Shown here piece after piece: positions 45,559-53,922 of a stretch of 64,000 nt of DNA; position 1 is the stretch's first letter; each line of letters starts with the position of its first letter. A program made the position numbers and the translations under genes. The DNA lies in the NCBI RefSeq assembly GCF_000235405.2, contig NC_017095.1, positions 186,001 to 250,000 of the forward strand. Direction: 5' to 3'. The notes under the pieces were generated by a model, which had not been told where the DNA came from, searched no databases, and saw only the letters and a program-made list of their open reading frames with translations. The stretch is from Fervidobacterium pennivorans DSM 9078. Lineage in GTDB: Bacteria; Thermotogota; Thermotogae; Thermotogales; Fervidobacteriaceae.

Positions 45559-45894
45559 TCCATTCCCTCCTTTAACTGTGTTTTTTTGTAGTTGAGTATT
45601 AACAAAAGACGAGAACTAGAAGACATTCTCAACATTGCGATAGTTTGCACATATAATTATACTACATTTTTACGATGTGAGGATACCAGTTTTTTGAAAA
45701 AAGAGATTTTACAATCAACTACGGCTAACAATACTTTTCTTTCGATAGAATGCGTTGGATTTCGGCTCCTATCACACGAACGTATCCTTTGACATAGCAA
45801 CGTGAAAAATGGTCTAATTGACATGGATAATGTGATAGGTGATTCATATATTACTATCCGATATGTTCATATTTGAGGTGGAGGTGGTCGTTGT
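45559..45894. other. Intergenic region between chemoreceptor and thiolase
   Basis: 336 bases without a convincing gene. It holds a minus-strand TATAAT (45661-45656) without a clear -35, which could serve the chemoreceptor with a leader of about 90 bases, and the plus-strand thiolase promoter. TTGACAT occurs twice, 29 bases apart (45789 and 45818). A 67-codon frame at 45592-45792 has no family signature. Confidence 0.5.
45789..45818 (+). promoter_or_regulatory. Promoter of the thiolase gene
   Basis: TTGACA (45789-45794), 18-base spacer, TCTAAT (45813-45818). The leader would be about 70 bases. A second TTGACA at 45818 has no -10 at a usable distance. Confidence 0.6.
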
Positions 45895-47097
45895 ATGGTT
45901 TACATCCTTGGTGCAAAGCGGACGGCTATTGGAAGTTTTGGAGGCTCTTTGAAAGATATTCCCGCGCCGCAACTTGGTGCAATTGCAGCAAAGGCAGCGA
46001 TAGTGCAATCTGGAGTTCCGGTTGAAGATTTCGACGAAACTATTGTCGGTTGTATTCTAACAGCTGGGCAAGGCATGGGTCCGGGTAGACAAGTTGGCAT
46101 CTATGCTGGCATTCCTGCTGAGAAGCCAGGTTACACTGTCAACATGCTATGCGGTAGTGGGATGAAGTCAGTCATGATAGGCGCCAGTGACATTGAACTC
46201 GGCGAGGCTGACGTTGTGCTTGCAGGTGGAATAGAAAATATGTCACAAGCGCCGTTCTTGATTTCTTACCGTGCAAGATTCGGTCTGAGGTTTGGAAGTC
46301 AAGAAATGCAAGACCACATGATACTTGATGGGCTCACGGATGTCTTCAATAAAGTGCACATGGGTCTTACCGCTGAAACACTCGCCGAAGAGTTCAACAT
46401 ATCTCGTGAAGAACAAGACGAATTTGCTTACAACAGTCAGATGAAGGCAAAGGCAGCTATTGAAGCGGGTAAGTTTAAAGACGAAATCGTGCCAGTTGAG
46501 GTTCCAGACAAGAAGGGAGTTAAAATTTTCGATACGGACGAATACCCACGTTTCGATACAACACTTGAATCGTTGGCAAAGTTAAGACCAGCATTTAAAC
46601 CTAACGGAACAATTACAGCCGGGAACGCAAGTGGAATAAACGATGGTGGTAGCGCGATAGTTCTTGCAAGTGAAAGGTATGTTGAAAAGAAAGGACTTAA
46701 GCCGTTGGGCAGGATTGTTGCATGGGCTCAAGCTGGTGTAGACCCGATGAGGATGGGTTTCGGACCGGTTCCAGCAACGGAAAAGGTGCTTAAAAAAGCA
46801 GGTTTGTCATTCCAGGATATAGAACTCATTGAACTTAACGAAGCATTCGCTGCACAAAGCCTTGCGGTTATAAAAGGATGGGAAAAGGCATTCGGAGTTA
46901 CAAAAGATTGGATTCTCGAGCGTACGAACGTCAATGGCGGAGCGATAGCACTTGGTCATCCAATCGGTGCTAGTGGAAACAGGATTATAGTAACGTTGCT
47001 CTATGAAATGAAGAAAAGGCACGTGAAGTATGGTTTAGCTACACTTTGTATCGGTGGTGGAATGGGCACTGCTGTAATTGTTGAAAACATTGAGTAA
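45895..47097 (+). CDS. Acetyl-CoA acetyltransferase (thiolase)
   Basis: Condenses two acetyl-CoA to acetoacetyl-CoA or runs the reverse cleavage. The acyl-enzyme Cys is in NMLCGSGMKS (about residue 87), the His in HPIGASGNRI (about 353) and the second Cys in CIGGGMGTA (about 385). At 400 residues it is complete. The ATG follows GGAGGTGG. Taking out the insertion sequence downstream leaves the SDR gene 26 bases after its stop, so the two were once a tight operon. Confidence 0.94.
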   Translation: MVYILGAKRTAIGSFGGSLKDIPAPQLGAIAAKAAIVQSGVPVEDFDETIVGCILTAGQGMGPGRQVGIYAGIPAEKPGYTVNMLCGSGMKSVMIGASDIELGEADVVLAGGIENMSQAPFLISYRARFGLRFGSQEMQDHMILDGLTDVFNKVHMGLTAETLAEEFNISREEQDEFAYNSQMKAKAAIEAGKFKDEIVPVEVPDKKGVKIFDTDEYPRFDTTLESLAKLRPAFKPNGTITAGNASGINDGGSAIVLASERYVEKKGLKPLGRIVAWAQAGVDPMRMGFGPVPATEKVLKKAGLSFQDIELIELNEAFAAQSLAVIKGWEKAFGVTKDWILERTNVNGGAIALGHPIGASGNRIIVTLLYEMKKRHVKYGLATLCIGGGMGTAVIVENIE

Positions 47098-47100
47098 TAC

Positions 47101-47106
47101 TTTAGA
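47101..47106 (+). repeat. Target-site duplication, left copy
   Basis: TTTAGA directly before the left inverted repeat; the same six bases directly follow the right inverted repeat at 48168-48173. Confidence 0.75.
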
Positions 47107-48167
47107 GGATAGTGTTAACTTGTAGTGATGAAAGAGTGTAAGTGTGAAAGAATGCAATTGATATTGCCATTGTGTGTTTTCCAAAGATTCTTCACTACAC
47201 AAAAGCCTTGAATGTATTTTGCTAAATTCTTCGTATTCTTCAGCCCTCGCTTGAGTCGGAAAAAGTCTTTCAACAATGAAAACTTAGATTCACATTGATT
47301 GTTTTTACCGAGCGGTACCACTACGTGATTGATATTTCTGAACAACAGCTTTACTGCACTTTCATATGCACCAAGTCCATCAGTAATAAGTTCAATGCTT
47401 TTAGGTTCTAAATTACCAAAGAACTTCTCGAGCAATACTTTGACTTGTCCCATATCACGGTACTTTGAGACATGCCAACAAAGGATAAAGTTAGTTTCAT
47501 GATCGACTAATAGCCAAACATAGTACTTTTGTTCTTTGAACACAAGAACAGTTTCATCAGCATGAACTGAGAAAACATTTTCGATGGTAAATGTTGGGAA
47601 AAGTACAGAGAATAAAGTACACAATCTAATAACCCATTTGTATATGGTGACATGAGATACTTTGATATTAAGAGAATGAGCAAGAGAGCGATAAGACATA
47701 TTGTGTTTCATATACAAAACGAAAGCTTTTAAGATGAAGTAGATAGGGAAGCGGAAATATTTAAATTTCTCAGGAATAAGTGAGACTGGTTCAGGAAGGT
47801 TAAAAGGAACTCTATCTTTTGTACGACAAGCTCTACAACGGAAGACAACGAAAGAGCGACGGACTTTGTGAATTTCCATAGCTTTACCACAAGAAGAGCA
47901 TTTGGGATATGGGAAAGGAAAGTTTTTGCGTTTTTGAGAATGGGAAAGTTTGAAGGAATGATGGCAGAGTTTGCAAAGGAATTGTTGGTTACCGTATTTG
48001 TCGTGACCGTTTTTGTATAGGCTGGTGGAACCGCATTTTGGACAAGAGAGTGTTGAGTTGTTCATATCGGGATACCTCCTTTGTCGAGAGTTGGTTGGGG
48101 GGTGTCCCCTCTTTATAAGGATAATGCGGTTTTTGGAAAGTTTCAATACTTTTAGTTAACATTATCC
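47107..48167 (-). mobile_element. Complete insertion sequence, about 1.06 kb
   Basis: The ends carry an inverted repeat: GGATAGTGTTAACT (47107-47120) and, read inward from the right, GGATAATGTTAACT (48167-48154), 13 of 14 matching. A 6-bp duplication TTTAGA flanks the element. One intact transposase gene fills it on the minus strand. The intact ends and gene point to a recent insertion. The transposase resembles IS6/IS240-type DDE enzymes, but those usually make 8-bp duplications, so the family is not settled. Confidence 0.85.
47115..48065 (-). CDS. DDE transposase with N-terminal zinc ribbons
   Basis: About 316 residues from ATG 48065, which follows AAAGGAGG by about nine bases. The N-terminus has two zinc-ribbon-like Cys sets (CPKCGSTSLYKNG with CKLC, then CSSCGKAM with CRAC) and then a DNA-binding helical part (MSYRSLAHSLNIKVSHVTIY). 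The catalytic core has Asp in HADETVLVF, Asp in LITDGLGAYESA and Glu in NNQCESKFSLLKDFF. That fits an IS6/IS240-like DDE domain. It is intact, so the element may be active. Confidence 0.88.
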   Translation of the reverse strand: MNNSTLSCPKCGSTSLYKNGHDKYGNQQFLCKLCHHSFKLSHSQKRKNFPFPYPKCSSCGKAMEIHKVRRSFVVFRCRACRTKDRVPFNLPEPVSLIPEKFKYFRFPIYFILKAFVLYMKHNMSYRSLAHSLNIKVSHVTIYKWVIRLCTLFSVLFPTFTIENVFSVHADETVLVFKEQKYYVWLLVDHETNFILCWHVSKYRDMGQVKVLLEKFFGNLEPKSIELITDGLGAYESAVKLLFRNINHVVVPLGKNNQCESKFSLLKDFFRLKRGLKNTKNLAKYIQGFCVVKNLWKTHNGNINCILSHLHSFITTS

Positions 48168-48173
48168 TTTAGA
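48168..48173 (+). repeat. Target-site duplication, right copy
   Basis: TTTAGA directly after the right inverted repeat, matching 47101-47106. Confidence 0.75.
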
Positions 48174-48190
48174 GATGAGGGGGTTATACT

Positions 48191-48910
48191 ATGAGATTGG
48201 ATGGTAAGGTGTGTATTATTACGGGAGCAGGGAGTGGTATTGGAAGAGCAGCAGCTGAGTTGTTTGCAAAAGAAGGAGCTATAGTTATCGCGTGTGATGT
48301 AAATGAGACATCGTATGAAAATCCAAATATACATTTCTACAAACTCGATGTAACGGATAGAAACAGGATAGCTGAGGTTGTGAAGGATGTTGTTGAGAAA
48401 TTTGGAAAGATAGACGTGCTTGTAAACAACGCAGGTATTACACGTGATGCGTTGATTCAAAATATGACCGAGGAAGATTGGGACAAGGTTATCAATGTGA
48501 ACCTGAAAGGTGTTTTCAATATGACACAAGCCGTTGTTCCATACATGTTGGAGGCAGGCAAGGGTAGCATAATCAACACATCATCTGTTGTTGGAGTTTA
48601 TGGAAACATAGGTCAGACAAATTATGCAGCAACAAAAGCAGGTGTCATTGGTATGACGAAAACATGGGCGAAAGAATTTGCCAGAAAGGGCGCACAAATC
48701 AGGGTTAACGCTGTCGCACCAGGCTTTATCAAAACGCCGATGACAGAAAAGGTTCCAGAAAAGATTTTAACTATGATGGCAGAAAAAGCAGCACTTAAAC
48801 GCCTCGGAGAACCGATCGAAGTAGCTTACGTGTATTTGTTCCTTGCTTCAGATGAATCGTCCTATATCACAGGTCAAGTGATAGGTGTAGATGGAGGGCT
48901 TATACTCTAG
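48191..48910 (+). CDS. SDR-family reductase (FabG / acetoacetyl-CoA reductase type)
   Basis: 239 residues. The NAD(P) motif is TGAGSGIGRAAA (about 10-21), then NNAGITRDA, and the catalytic Tyr and Lys in NYAATKAG (Tyr 145, Lys 149), with the Ser in NTSSVVG. FabG and acetoacetyl-CoA reductase cannot be told apart by these motifs. Its place after a thiolase favours a 3-oxoacyl/acetoacetyl-CoA substrate. It has GAGGGGG eight bases before the ATG but is now cut off from the thiolase by the insertion sequence, so its transcription depends on read-through or a promoter in the element. Confidence 0.9.
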   Translation: MRLDGKVCIITGAGSGIGRAAAELFAKEGAIVIACDVNETSYENPNIHFYKLDVTDRNRIAEVVKDVVEKFGKIDVLVNNAGITRDALIQNMTEEDWDKVINVNLKGVFNMTQAVVPYMLEAGKGSIINTSSVVGVYGNIGQTNYAATKAGVIGMTKTWAKEFARKGAQIRVNAVAPGFIKTPMTEKVPEKILTMMAEKAALKRLGEPIEVAYVYLFLASDESSYITGQVIGVDGGLIL

Positions 48911-48933
48911 TAGATTAAAGTAACAAATACACC

Positions 48934-48974
48934 AAAAATGTCCCTGGTTCAGTGCATCACCAGGGACATTTTTT
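48934..48974 (+). terminator. Bidirectional terminator after the SDR gene
   Basis: AAAAATGTCCCTGGT (48934-48948) pairs with ACCAGGGACATTTTT (48959-48973), ten-base loop, with T-runs on both strands. It serves the SDR gene and the convergent binding-protein gene. Confidence 0.88.
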
Positions 48975-48989
48975 GTATTCTTTTATACT

Positions 48990-49712
48990 TTAGAAGCTTC
49001 CCACATATGATGTAAGTATACGCTGTATTGTTCCATTTGATACGAGTTTGGAGATTGCATCATTCAGTTTTTTCTCTAAAGAGCTGTTTAGCAGAACTGC
49101 ACCTATATTAGTGGAGTAAATCAAATCTTTGTGAACTTGGAAACCATATTTTTTCGATAGATACAAAGCGTTGATATAATCAAAGAACGCACCATCTATT
49201 TTTTTAATGAGTAGGTTAATCACAATTTCCTCGTTTGATACAAACGTCGAGTATTTTATCTTTTTGCCAGATTTGACCCAATCTCTAACAATTCTCTCAC
49301 CGGTGCTGCCTTTCTTTACCCCAAAAGTGATTTTTTCGATATCTCCGTCCCACTTGATGTCTTTTCTGAGCACTATCGCAAGTCCTGAATTAATGTAAGG
49401 TTGGGTGAATTTGAAGACTTTTTTTCTTTCATCGGTCATATGGATTCCACCGGCTATTACATCCAAACCGAGTTTTGGAAGTACCGCAGCGTCAAGCACA
49501 GAGAATGGTAACACGTAAAACTCCACTTGCATATTCAACTCGGTTCCAATAGCCCGCCAAATGTCGTATTCTATTCCAGAAAGCTTGATGGAAAGCCAAT
49601 ACGCGTATGGTTCACCTAATAAAAGTCCTATTTTTAGAAATTGGCCAAAAGTATATATGGAAATTAATAAAATTGCTAAGAGTAATATAGCGACAGCATT
49701 TTTTATTGTCAC
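48990..49712 (-). CDS. Family 3 solute-binding protein (amino-acid type), orphan
   Basis: 240 residues. An N-terminal hydrophobic segment (about 5-24) with no Cys acts as a signal peptide or anchor. The SBP_bac_3 fold is seen in VLDAAVLPKLGLDVIAGGIHMTDERKK (split over residues 72-98) and FTQPYINSGLAIVLRK. Members bind polar amino acids or act as sensor domains. The GTG start at 49712 follows GGGGGTG. No permease or ATPase gene is adjacent, so transport partners are unknown. Confidence 0.85.
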   Translation of the reverse strand: MTIKNAVAILLLAILLISIYTFGQFLKIGLLLGEPYAYWLSIKLSGIEYDIWRAIGTELNMQVEFYVLPFSVLDAAVLPKLGLDVIAGGIHMTDERKKVFKFTQPYINSGLAIVLRKDIKWDGDIEKITFGVKKGSTGERIVRDWVKSGKKIKYSTFVSNEEIVINLLIKKIDGAFFDYINALYLSKKYGFQVHKDLIYSTNIGAVLLNSSLEKKLNDAISKLVSNGTIQRILTSYVGSF

Positions 49713-49804
49713 TCACACACCCCCAGAATAAAGAACGTTTTTCCTTGTTCTGTAAGTTTAGACTATTTTACTAGTATTTTCGTTCAACTTTTTCAGTGTT
49801 CAAA

Positions 49805-49843
49805 AATTAAAGCCTCTGGGACGATTCATACTCCAGAGGCTTT
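49805..49843 (-). terminator. Intrinsic terminator after thiB
   Basis: On the minus strand AAAGCCTCTGG (49843-49833) pairs with CCAGAGGCTTT (49819-49809), 13-base loop, followed by AATTTTTG. T's also follow on the plus strand. Confidence 0.8.
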
Positions 49844-49871
49844 TTAATTGCCATAATTTTTTAGTTTTTCG

Positions 49872-50855
49872 TTATCCAACCACAGCTTTTTCCCATTTTC
49901 TGAGTATTTCGTCCAACCTATCGTTAACGGTTGGGTTAAGTCTCAGTATTTTGTTAACAGGTGGTACGTATTTGTATACTTCCGGTAGCTGAACATCGAT
50001 AACAGGGAACATCCACTGGTTCAGTGGTACTTCCTTTTGGAAATCCGGGGTGAGCATGAACTCTATGAATGCCCTCGCAAGTGCCAAGTTCTTTGCGCCC
50101 TTTACGATAGCTGCGTATTCCTCGAGCACGTACGCACCTTCCTCAAATATTATAGGCATGTACTTGATTGTGCCGTATTTGTACATACTGTAAGCACCAT
50201 CTGTTGCATAACTCACTATCATGTCTGCTTCGCCTGTTTCGAGCATTTTGAATGCTGCGCTCCATCCACTTGTAAATGTCAATACGTTTTTCTTGACTTC
50301 TTTCCAAAAGTCCATTGCACCGTCTTCTCCAAGTGCAGCAATGGTCCACATCAGGAATGTTAAACCCGTGCTGGAGGTTCTTGGGTCGATAAGCACGAAC
50401 TTGCCTTTGTATTCGGGTTTCAAAAGGTCTTTGAAAGATTTTGGAGGATTCTTTATCTTTTCGATGTTGTAAATCATCGCCAAAGCTCCGTAGTCGTAGA
50501 CTGTTCCGTAGTCGTTAATGAAGCCTTTGTAGACAAGATTTTTCGAATTGGTAGCACGATACTTTTGCAACAAGTTCTCTTTTATCGCTTTTTGAAGCTG
50601 TTGAGGATTTAAACCGATGACAACATCAGCCTTAGGTGCGTTCTTTTCTGCAATAAGTCTTGCTAAAACGTCTCCCATAGAACCAAAACTAATAACTCTA
50701 ACTTTACACTTGTACATCTGCTCGAATTTCGGAATGACAACCTTTGCTATTCCACCCGCAAAACTATCAGATGTGTAAATAACAAGCTCTGCGGAAAACA
50801 CAAAAACCGTTGTTGTCAGCAAAAAGAAAACCGTTAACTTAAGCAATCCTTTCAT
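49872..50855 (-). CDS. thiB: Thiamine ABC transporter substrate-binding protein ThiB-like
   Basis: 327 residues with a cleavable signal peptide (about 1-21, ending FVFSA). The protein has ELVIYTSDSFAGGIAKVVIP, GLNPQQLQKAIKENL and FTSGWSAAFKMLETGEADMIVSYATDGAY (last over residues 207-235), characteristic of the ThiB/TbpA group. The TPP riboswitch and terminator directly upstream support thiamine as ligand. The permease and ATPase genes that usually follow are absent; a terminator comes instead, so this is an orphan binding protein in this window. Confidence 0.92.
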   Translation of the reverse strand: MKGLLKLTVFFLLTTTVFVFSAELVIYTSDSFAGGIAKVVIPKFEQMYKCKVRVISFGSMGDVLARLIAEKNAPKADVVIGLNPQQLQKAIKENLLQKYRATNSKNLVYKGFINDYGTVYDYGALAMIYNIEKIKNPPKSFKDLLKPEYKGKFVLIDPRTSSTGLTFLMWTIAALGEDGAMDFWKEVKKNVLTFTSGWSAAFKMLETGEADMIVSYATDGAYSMYKYGTIKYMPIIFEEGAYVLEEYAAIVKGAKNLALARAFIEFMLTPDFQKEVPLNQWMFPVIDVQLPEVYKYVPPVNKILRLNPTVNDRLDEILRKWEKAVVG

Positions 50856-50890
50856 GTTAGTCCCTCCTTCTTAAAGTGTGAGTATTTTTA

Positions 50891-50937
50891 AAATAAAAAA
50901 TCCCTCCGCTTTTGTGTTTTCAACTAAGCGGAGGGAT
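50891..50937 (-). terminator. Riboswitch-controlled intrinsic terminator upstream of thiB
   Basis: On the minus strand ATCCCTCCGCTT (50937-50926) pairs perfectly with AAGCGGAGGGAT (50911-50900), and T's follow (50899-50896, then TATTT). It lies between the aptamer and the thiB ribosome binding site. Confidence 0.88.
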
Positions 50938-50977
50938 GGTCTAAAAGGTTTTTTATTATTTACCGTCTTATCCTGAT

Positions 50978-51074
50978 TCCTGGTCCCTCCGCCGGTATTA
51001 CCCGGATCAGGTTCGAAGGGTCGGGAACTTGGCGTTCCCCTCTCAGCCCCGCATTCAGGAGCTCCCCTCCAGGA
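50978..51074 (-). promoter_or_regulatory. TPP riboswitch (THI element)
   Basis: Read on the minus strand: P1 arms TCCTGG (51074-51069) and CCAGGA (50983-50978), the conserved GGGGCTGAGAGG (around 51054-51043), ACCCTTCGAACCTGAT (51020-51005) and the pyrophosphate-sensing GCGGAGGGA (50992-50984). All landmarks of the class are in order. GCGGAGGGA is the same nine bases as the 3' arm of the terminator below, so its 5' arm can pair with either: free aptamer allows antitermination, bound aptamer releases the terminator. Confidence 0.95.
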
Positions 51075-51098
51075 TATAGGAAATATGTTTTCAAAGGT

Positions 51099-51127
51099 AT
51101 TATAACATGCTTTTAAGTTTTAATCAA
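51099..51127 (-). promoter_or_regulatory. Promoter of the TPP riboswitch / thiB transcript
   Basis: On the minus strand TTGATT (51127-51122), 17-base spacer, TATAAT (51104-51099). The start would be about 15-20 bases before the aptamer. Confidence 0.8.
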
Positions 51128-51256
51128 GGGAATATAATTATTGGTTCCGAAGATCCTGATATAATTACTATAACGATTGAAGTAATGATAAATCGGCGAG
51201 GATTGGCAATACGAAAAAGAGGAGTTATATCAAGTTTTTTATGGAGGGAACAAAAA

Positions 51257-52438
51257 GTGCCTGGACAGAGAGTTTTTCACAAGTATCATTTTCTTTCATT
51301 TGTAATCTCTATTCAAGCGTACCTTTACAGCACTTATATAAACTCAACTGCTGCAAAATTGGGTTTTTCTTTCACTCAAATAGGTCTTGTTAACCTTATT
51401 TTATCCATAGCCTACGCAATAGCAAGCGTAACTTTGGGACACATCGGAACAAGATACGGATACAAAAGGACAATATCTTTTTTAGCTGTATATCTTTTTA
51501 TTGTCTCAATGTTCGGATTTTTTGCTAACAACCCTAAACGTTTGGTCATTTTTGCGGTTCTCCAAGGTGCCTTTTTTGGGGCATTCTTTCCACAAGTTGA
51601 AGGATTGATTGCTAAGTCTGAAAGCTTACTGAGAGTAGACCCACCATCGATAACAGGCAGGTTCACATTGTCTTGGAGCACGGGAAACATGATCGGGGTT
51701 GCGTTTGGCCCTTTTCTTACCGTAAGAGTGCCAAGTGCCGTATTTATAACGGGTTTAATAATCTCGGGTCTGACAAGTCTGTGGGTCTTTTTAGACTACA
51801 AAAAGTTTGGGGATGTCATTACGTTTACACCTTACAGAAAACTTCTTGAGCATTCTCGGAATTCATCCGTTGTTATGAACAAAAATATGATGAAGAAACT
51901 CAGTTTGGAATACAGAATTATTCTATTCCTTGGTGGTTTGATTTACACATCTGTTTTGGCTAGTTTTCCTAAGTTGATGATGCTTGCCGGGCTGAAGTTG
52001 GAAAATGCGGGTTTTTTAACTGTAGGAGCAAATATAGGAGTTGTGCTCATTTTTGGTATTTTGCAGTCTTGGAAAGGCTGGGTAGGAAACGAATATGTTT
52101 GTGGCATACTTTTGTCGGTTGTTCCAATAACAGGATTAATAGCATTTTTTGCCAAAAACCCTTTAATGTTCTTCCTTACAGCGTTGTTTGCAGGTTTTAG
52201 TTACGCTGTCCCGTATACGTTTGCCATATTCTACGGACTTTTGTCAGAGGAAGAAGCGCACGGCAAACAAGGGGCTTTGCATGAAATGGTTATTGGACTT
52301 TTGTTCGGCGTAGGTCCGCTTATTGGAGGAGTATTGTTTGACAACTTCGGGGGAAATTTAGGTTTGTTAGTTTACGCGTTTTCAATAAGTGCTGCTATAT
52401 ACCTTATTCAACTGCTTTTTAATTTTTCAAGAAAATAG
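51257..52438 (+). CDS. MFS transporter
   Basis: 393 residues from GTG 51257, which follows GGAGGG by eight bases. An open reading from 51107 extends upstream into the thiB promoter and adds a poor N-terminus. There are about 12 hydrophobic helices, with a typical MFS loop after helix 2 (GTRYGYKRTISFL) and a long central loop (about 205-235). The substrate is unknown. It diverges from the thiB riboswitch and converges with the MATE gene. Transport of a thiamine precursor is possible by position only. Confidence 0.85.
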   Translation: MPGQRVFHKYHFLSFVISIQAYLYSTYINSTAAKLGFSFTQIGLVNLILSIAYAIASVTLGHIGTRYGYKRTISFLAVYLFIVSMFGFFANNPKRLVIFAVLQGAFFGAFFPQVEGLIAKSESLLRVDPPSITGRFTLSWSTGNMIGVAFGPFLTVRVPSAVFITGLIISGLTSLWVFLDYKKFGDVITFTPYRKLLEHSRNSSVVMNKNMMKKLSLEYRIILFLGGLIYTSVLASFPKLMMLAGLKLENAGFLTVGANIGVVLIFGILQSWKGWVGNEYVCGILLSVVPITGLIAFFAKNPLMFFLTALFAGFSYAVPYTFAIFYGLLSEEEAHGKQGALHEMVIGLLFGVGPLIGGVLFDNFGGNLGLLVYAFSISAAIYLIQLLFNFSRK

Positions 52439-52451
52439 AACAACTACTCTA

Positions 52452-53873
52452 TTAAATAACCCTCTTTTTATACCAGTCAGATTTTAAAAATGCGATGGAC
52501 ATAACCAAAACTTCAACAAATTCTGTTACAGGAAAAGCCATCCACAGTCCGATAGGTCCTAAACGGAGCACATATGTGGAAATCAAAACAAGTGGAACCA
52601 TAACCCCCCATCGACTTAAAATGCCCGCTATCATAGGAATTGACGTCTTTCCTGAGCCGAAAAATGCACTGGAAAGCCCCGCACTGAAGGATATCATAAA
52701 TAACGCAAAGACAACGTATGGGATACTTCTGGCACCAATTTCTATTACATTTTTGTTTGATGTGAAAAGAGTAAAAACAGATTCTCGGAATAGTAGTATA
52801 AGCACGAGTAAGAGAGAAACAATGATAACACTGTAGAGAGTTGCTAAAATTGTTGCCTTCTTTGCACCCTCTTCGTTGTTCTTCCCCAGTTGGAATCCTA
52901 CCAAGGTGCTTGCACCCATCGATAAACCAAATATTGGGATAACGGCAAACCCAAACATGCGCTCAATAATGCCAAAGACGGTTACATATTCTGGACCAAA
53001 AAGTGATGAAATTTTGATTAACACAGTATAAGAAAGGTTTCGAAGTAGCATTTCGACACCGGACGGTAACCCTATAGTGATAAGTTTTGTATCTATTTTC
53101 TTATCCAGTAATAAGAGCCCTTTTAGGGATATCTTTACACCTTCTATTCCGCGAAAAAGTAGGTATAATCCCCATATAAGAGGAATAAAAGTGGAAATCA
53201 CTGTTGCCCACGCAGCACCGGAAACACCAAGACCAAAGCCTGTGATGTTGAATAACGGAAGTTTATCAAAAATAAATATAGGGTCCAATATTATATTTAC
53301 AATAGTTCCCGTTGCCATGGTAAGTGTTGCAAGCGATGCACAACCTATATTTCTTAGCGCCGTGAATGTGGAGTAAGTCATAAAAAATATGGGCATGAAA
53401 AATATGCGGATGTACCCATAGTGAATTGCCGAGTTAACGACTTCAATATCCGAAGAAAAGAAACTAACAATAGGTTTGAAAAACACCAGCAATATGCCTG
53501 AAGCAATAAGCGCAACCATAGCCTTAAAGATGAGGGTTTGCTCTATTATTCGTGATGTTAATTTCAAATCGCCTTTACCATACGCTTGTGAAATCAACGA
53601 AACGGAAGAAGTGCCTATAATTTCGTTAAGTATTTCGACTAACCAAAATATTGTGGAGAATATGACGACTCCTGCGATGGCTTTGTAGGAAATCTTTCCA
53701 ATCCAGAACATATCAACGATATCGTACAGGGATTGTATAGCGAAACCAAGCATTGTGGGAAGGGATAATCTAAATAATTCTTTGGTGAGAAACTTGACGC
53801 TTTCATTCTCAACGATATGTTTTTTGCCATTTGACCTTTCGTCAAATGTTTTCGGTGTTTTCAATGTTTTCAC
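52452..53873 (-). CDS. MATE-family efflux transporter
   Basis: 473 residues with 12 hydrophobic helices in two repeats, opening with LFRLSLPTMLGFAIQSLYDIVDMFWIG (residues 33-59), the family signature. MATE proteins export cationic compounds using H+ or Na+. A hydrophilic N-terminal tail of about 30 residues precedes helix 1. The GTG start at 53873 follows GGGGGG. It is downstream of another MFS gene on the same strand, 49 bases away. Confidence 0.92.
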   Translation of the reverse strand: MKTLKTPKTFDERSNGKKHIVENESVKFLTKELFRLSLPTMLGFAIQSLYDIVDMFWIGKISYKAIAGVVIFSTIFWLVEILNEIIGTSSVSLISQAYGKGDLKLTSRIIEQTLIFKAMVALIASGILLVFFKPIVSFFSSDIEVVNSAIHYGYIRIFFMPIFFMTYSTFTALRNIGCASLATLTMATGTIVNIILDPIFIFDKLPLFNITGFGLGVSGAAWATVISTFIPLIWGLYLLFRGIEGVKISLKGLLLLDKKIDTKLITIGLPSGVEMLLRNLSYTVLIKISSLFGPEYVTVFGIIERMFGFAVIPIFGLSMGASTLVGFQLGKNNEEGAKKATILATLYSVIIVSLLLVLILLFRESVFTLFTSNKNVIEIGARSIPYVVFALFMISFSAGLSSAFFGSGKTSIPMIAGILSRWGVMVPLVLISTYVLRLGPIGLWMAFPVTEFVEVLVMSIAFLKSDWYKKRVI

Positions 53874-53895
53874 CGTATCCCCCCATTTATGTAAC

Positions 53896-53922
53896 CTAGA
53901 ATTCCTAGAATTTCTAGAATTC
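53896..53922 (+). repeat. Three tandem copies of a 9-bp unit
   Basis: CTAGAATTC, CTAGAATTT, CTAGAATTC in direct succession, ending one base before the MFS stop codon at 53923-53925 (minus strand). Each unit is close to a palindrome. Confidence 0.85.

Noticed and set aside
45592-45792. A 66-codon open frame between chemoreceptor and thiolase
   Set aside because: No good ribosome binding site, no family signature, and it overlaps the thiolase promoter.
45818-45852. A second thiolase promoter from TTGACA at 45818 to TATATT at 45847
   Set aside because: The spacer of 23 bases is too long; the upstream TTGACA-18-TCTAAT is better.
48152-48529. Minus-strand open frame over the SDR gene
   Set aside because: The plus-strand SDR has all family motifs; the shadow has none and spans the insertion sequence end.
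51107-51256. Upstream extension of the MFS gene by 50 codons
   Set aside because: The extension is not membrane-like, covers the thiB promoter on the other strand, and GTG 51257 has a proper GGAGGG.
53896-53922. The 9-bp tandem repeats as a CRISPR or attachment site
   Set aside because: The unit is short, there are no spacers, and no integrase or cas gene is nearby.
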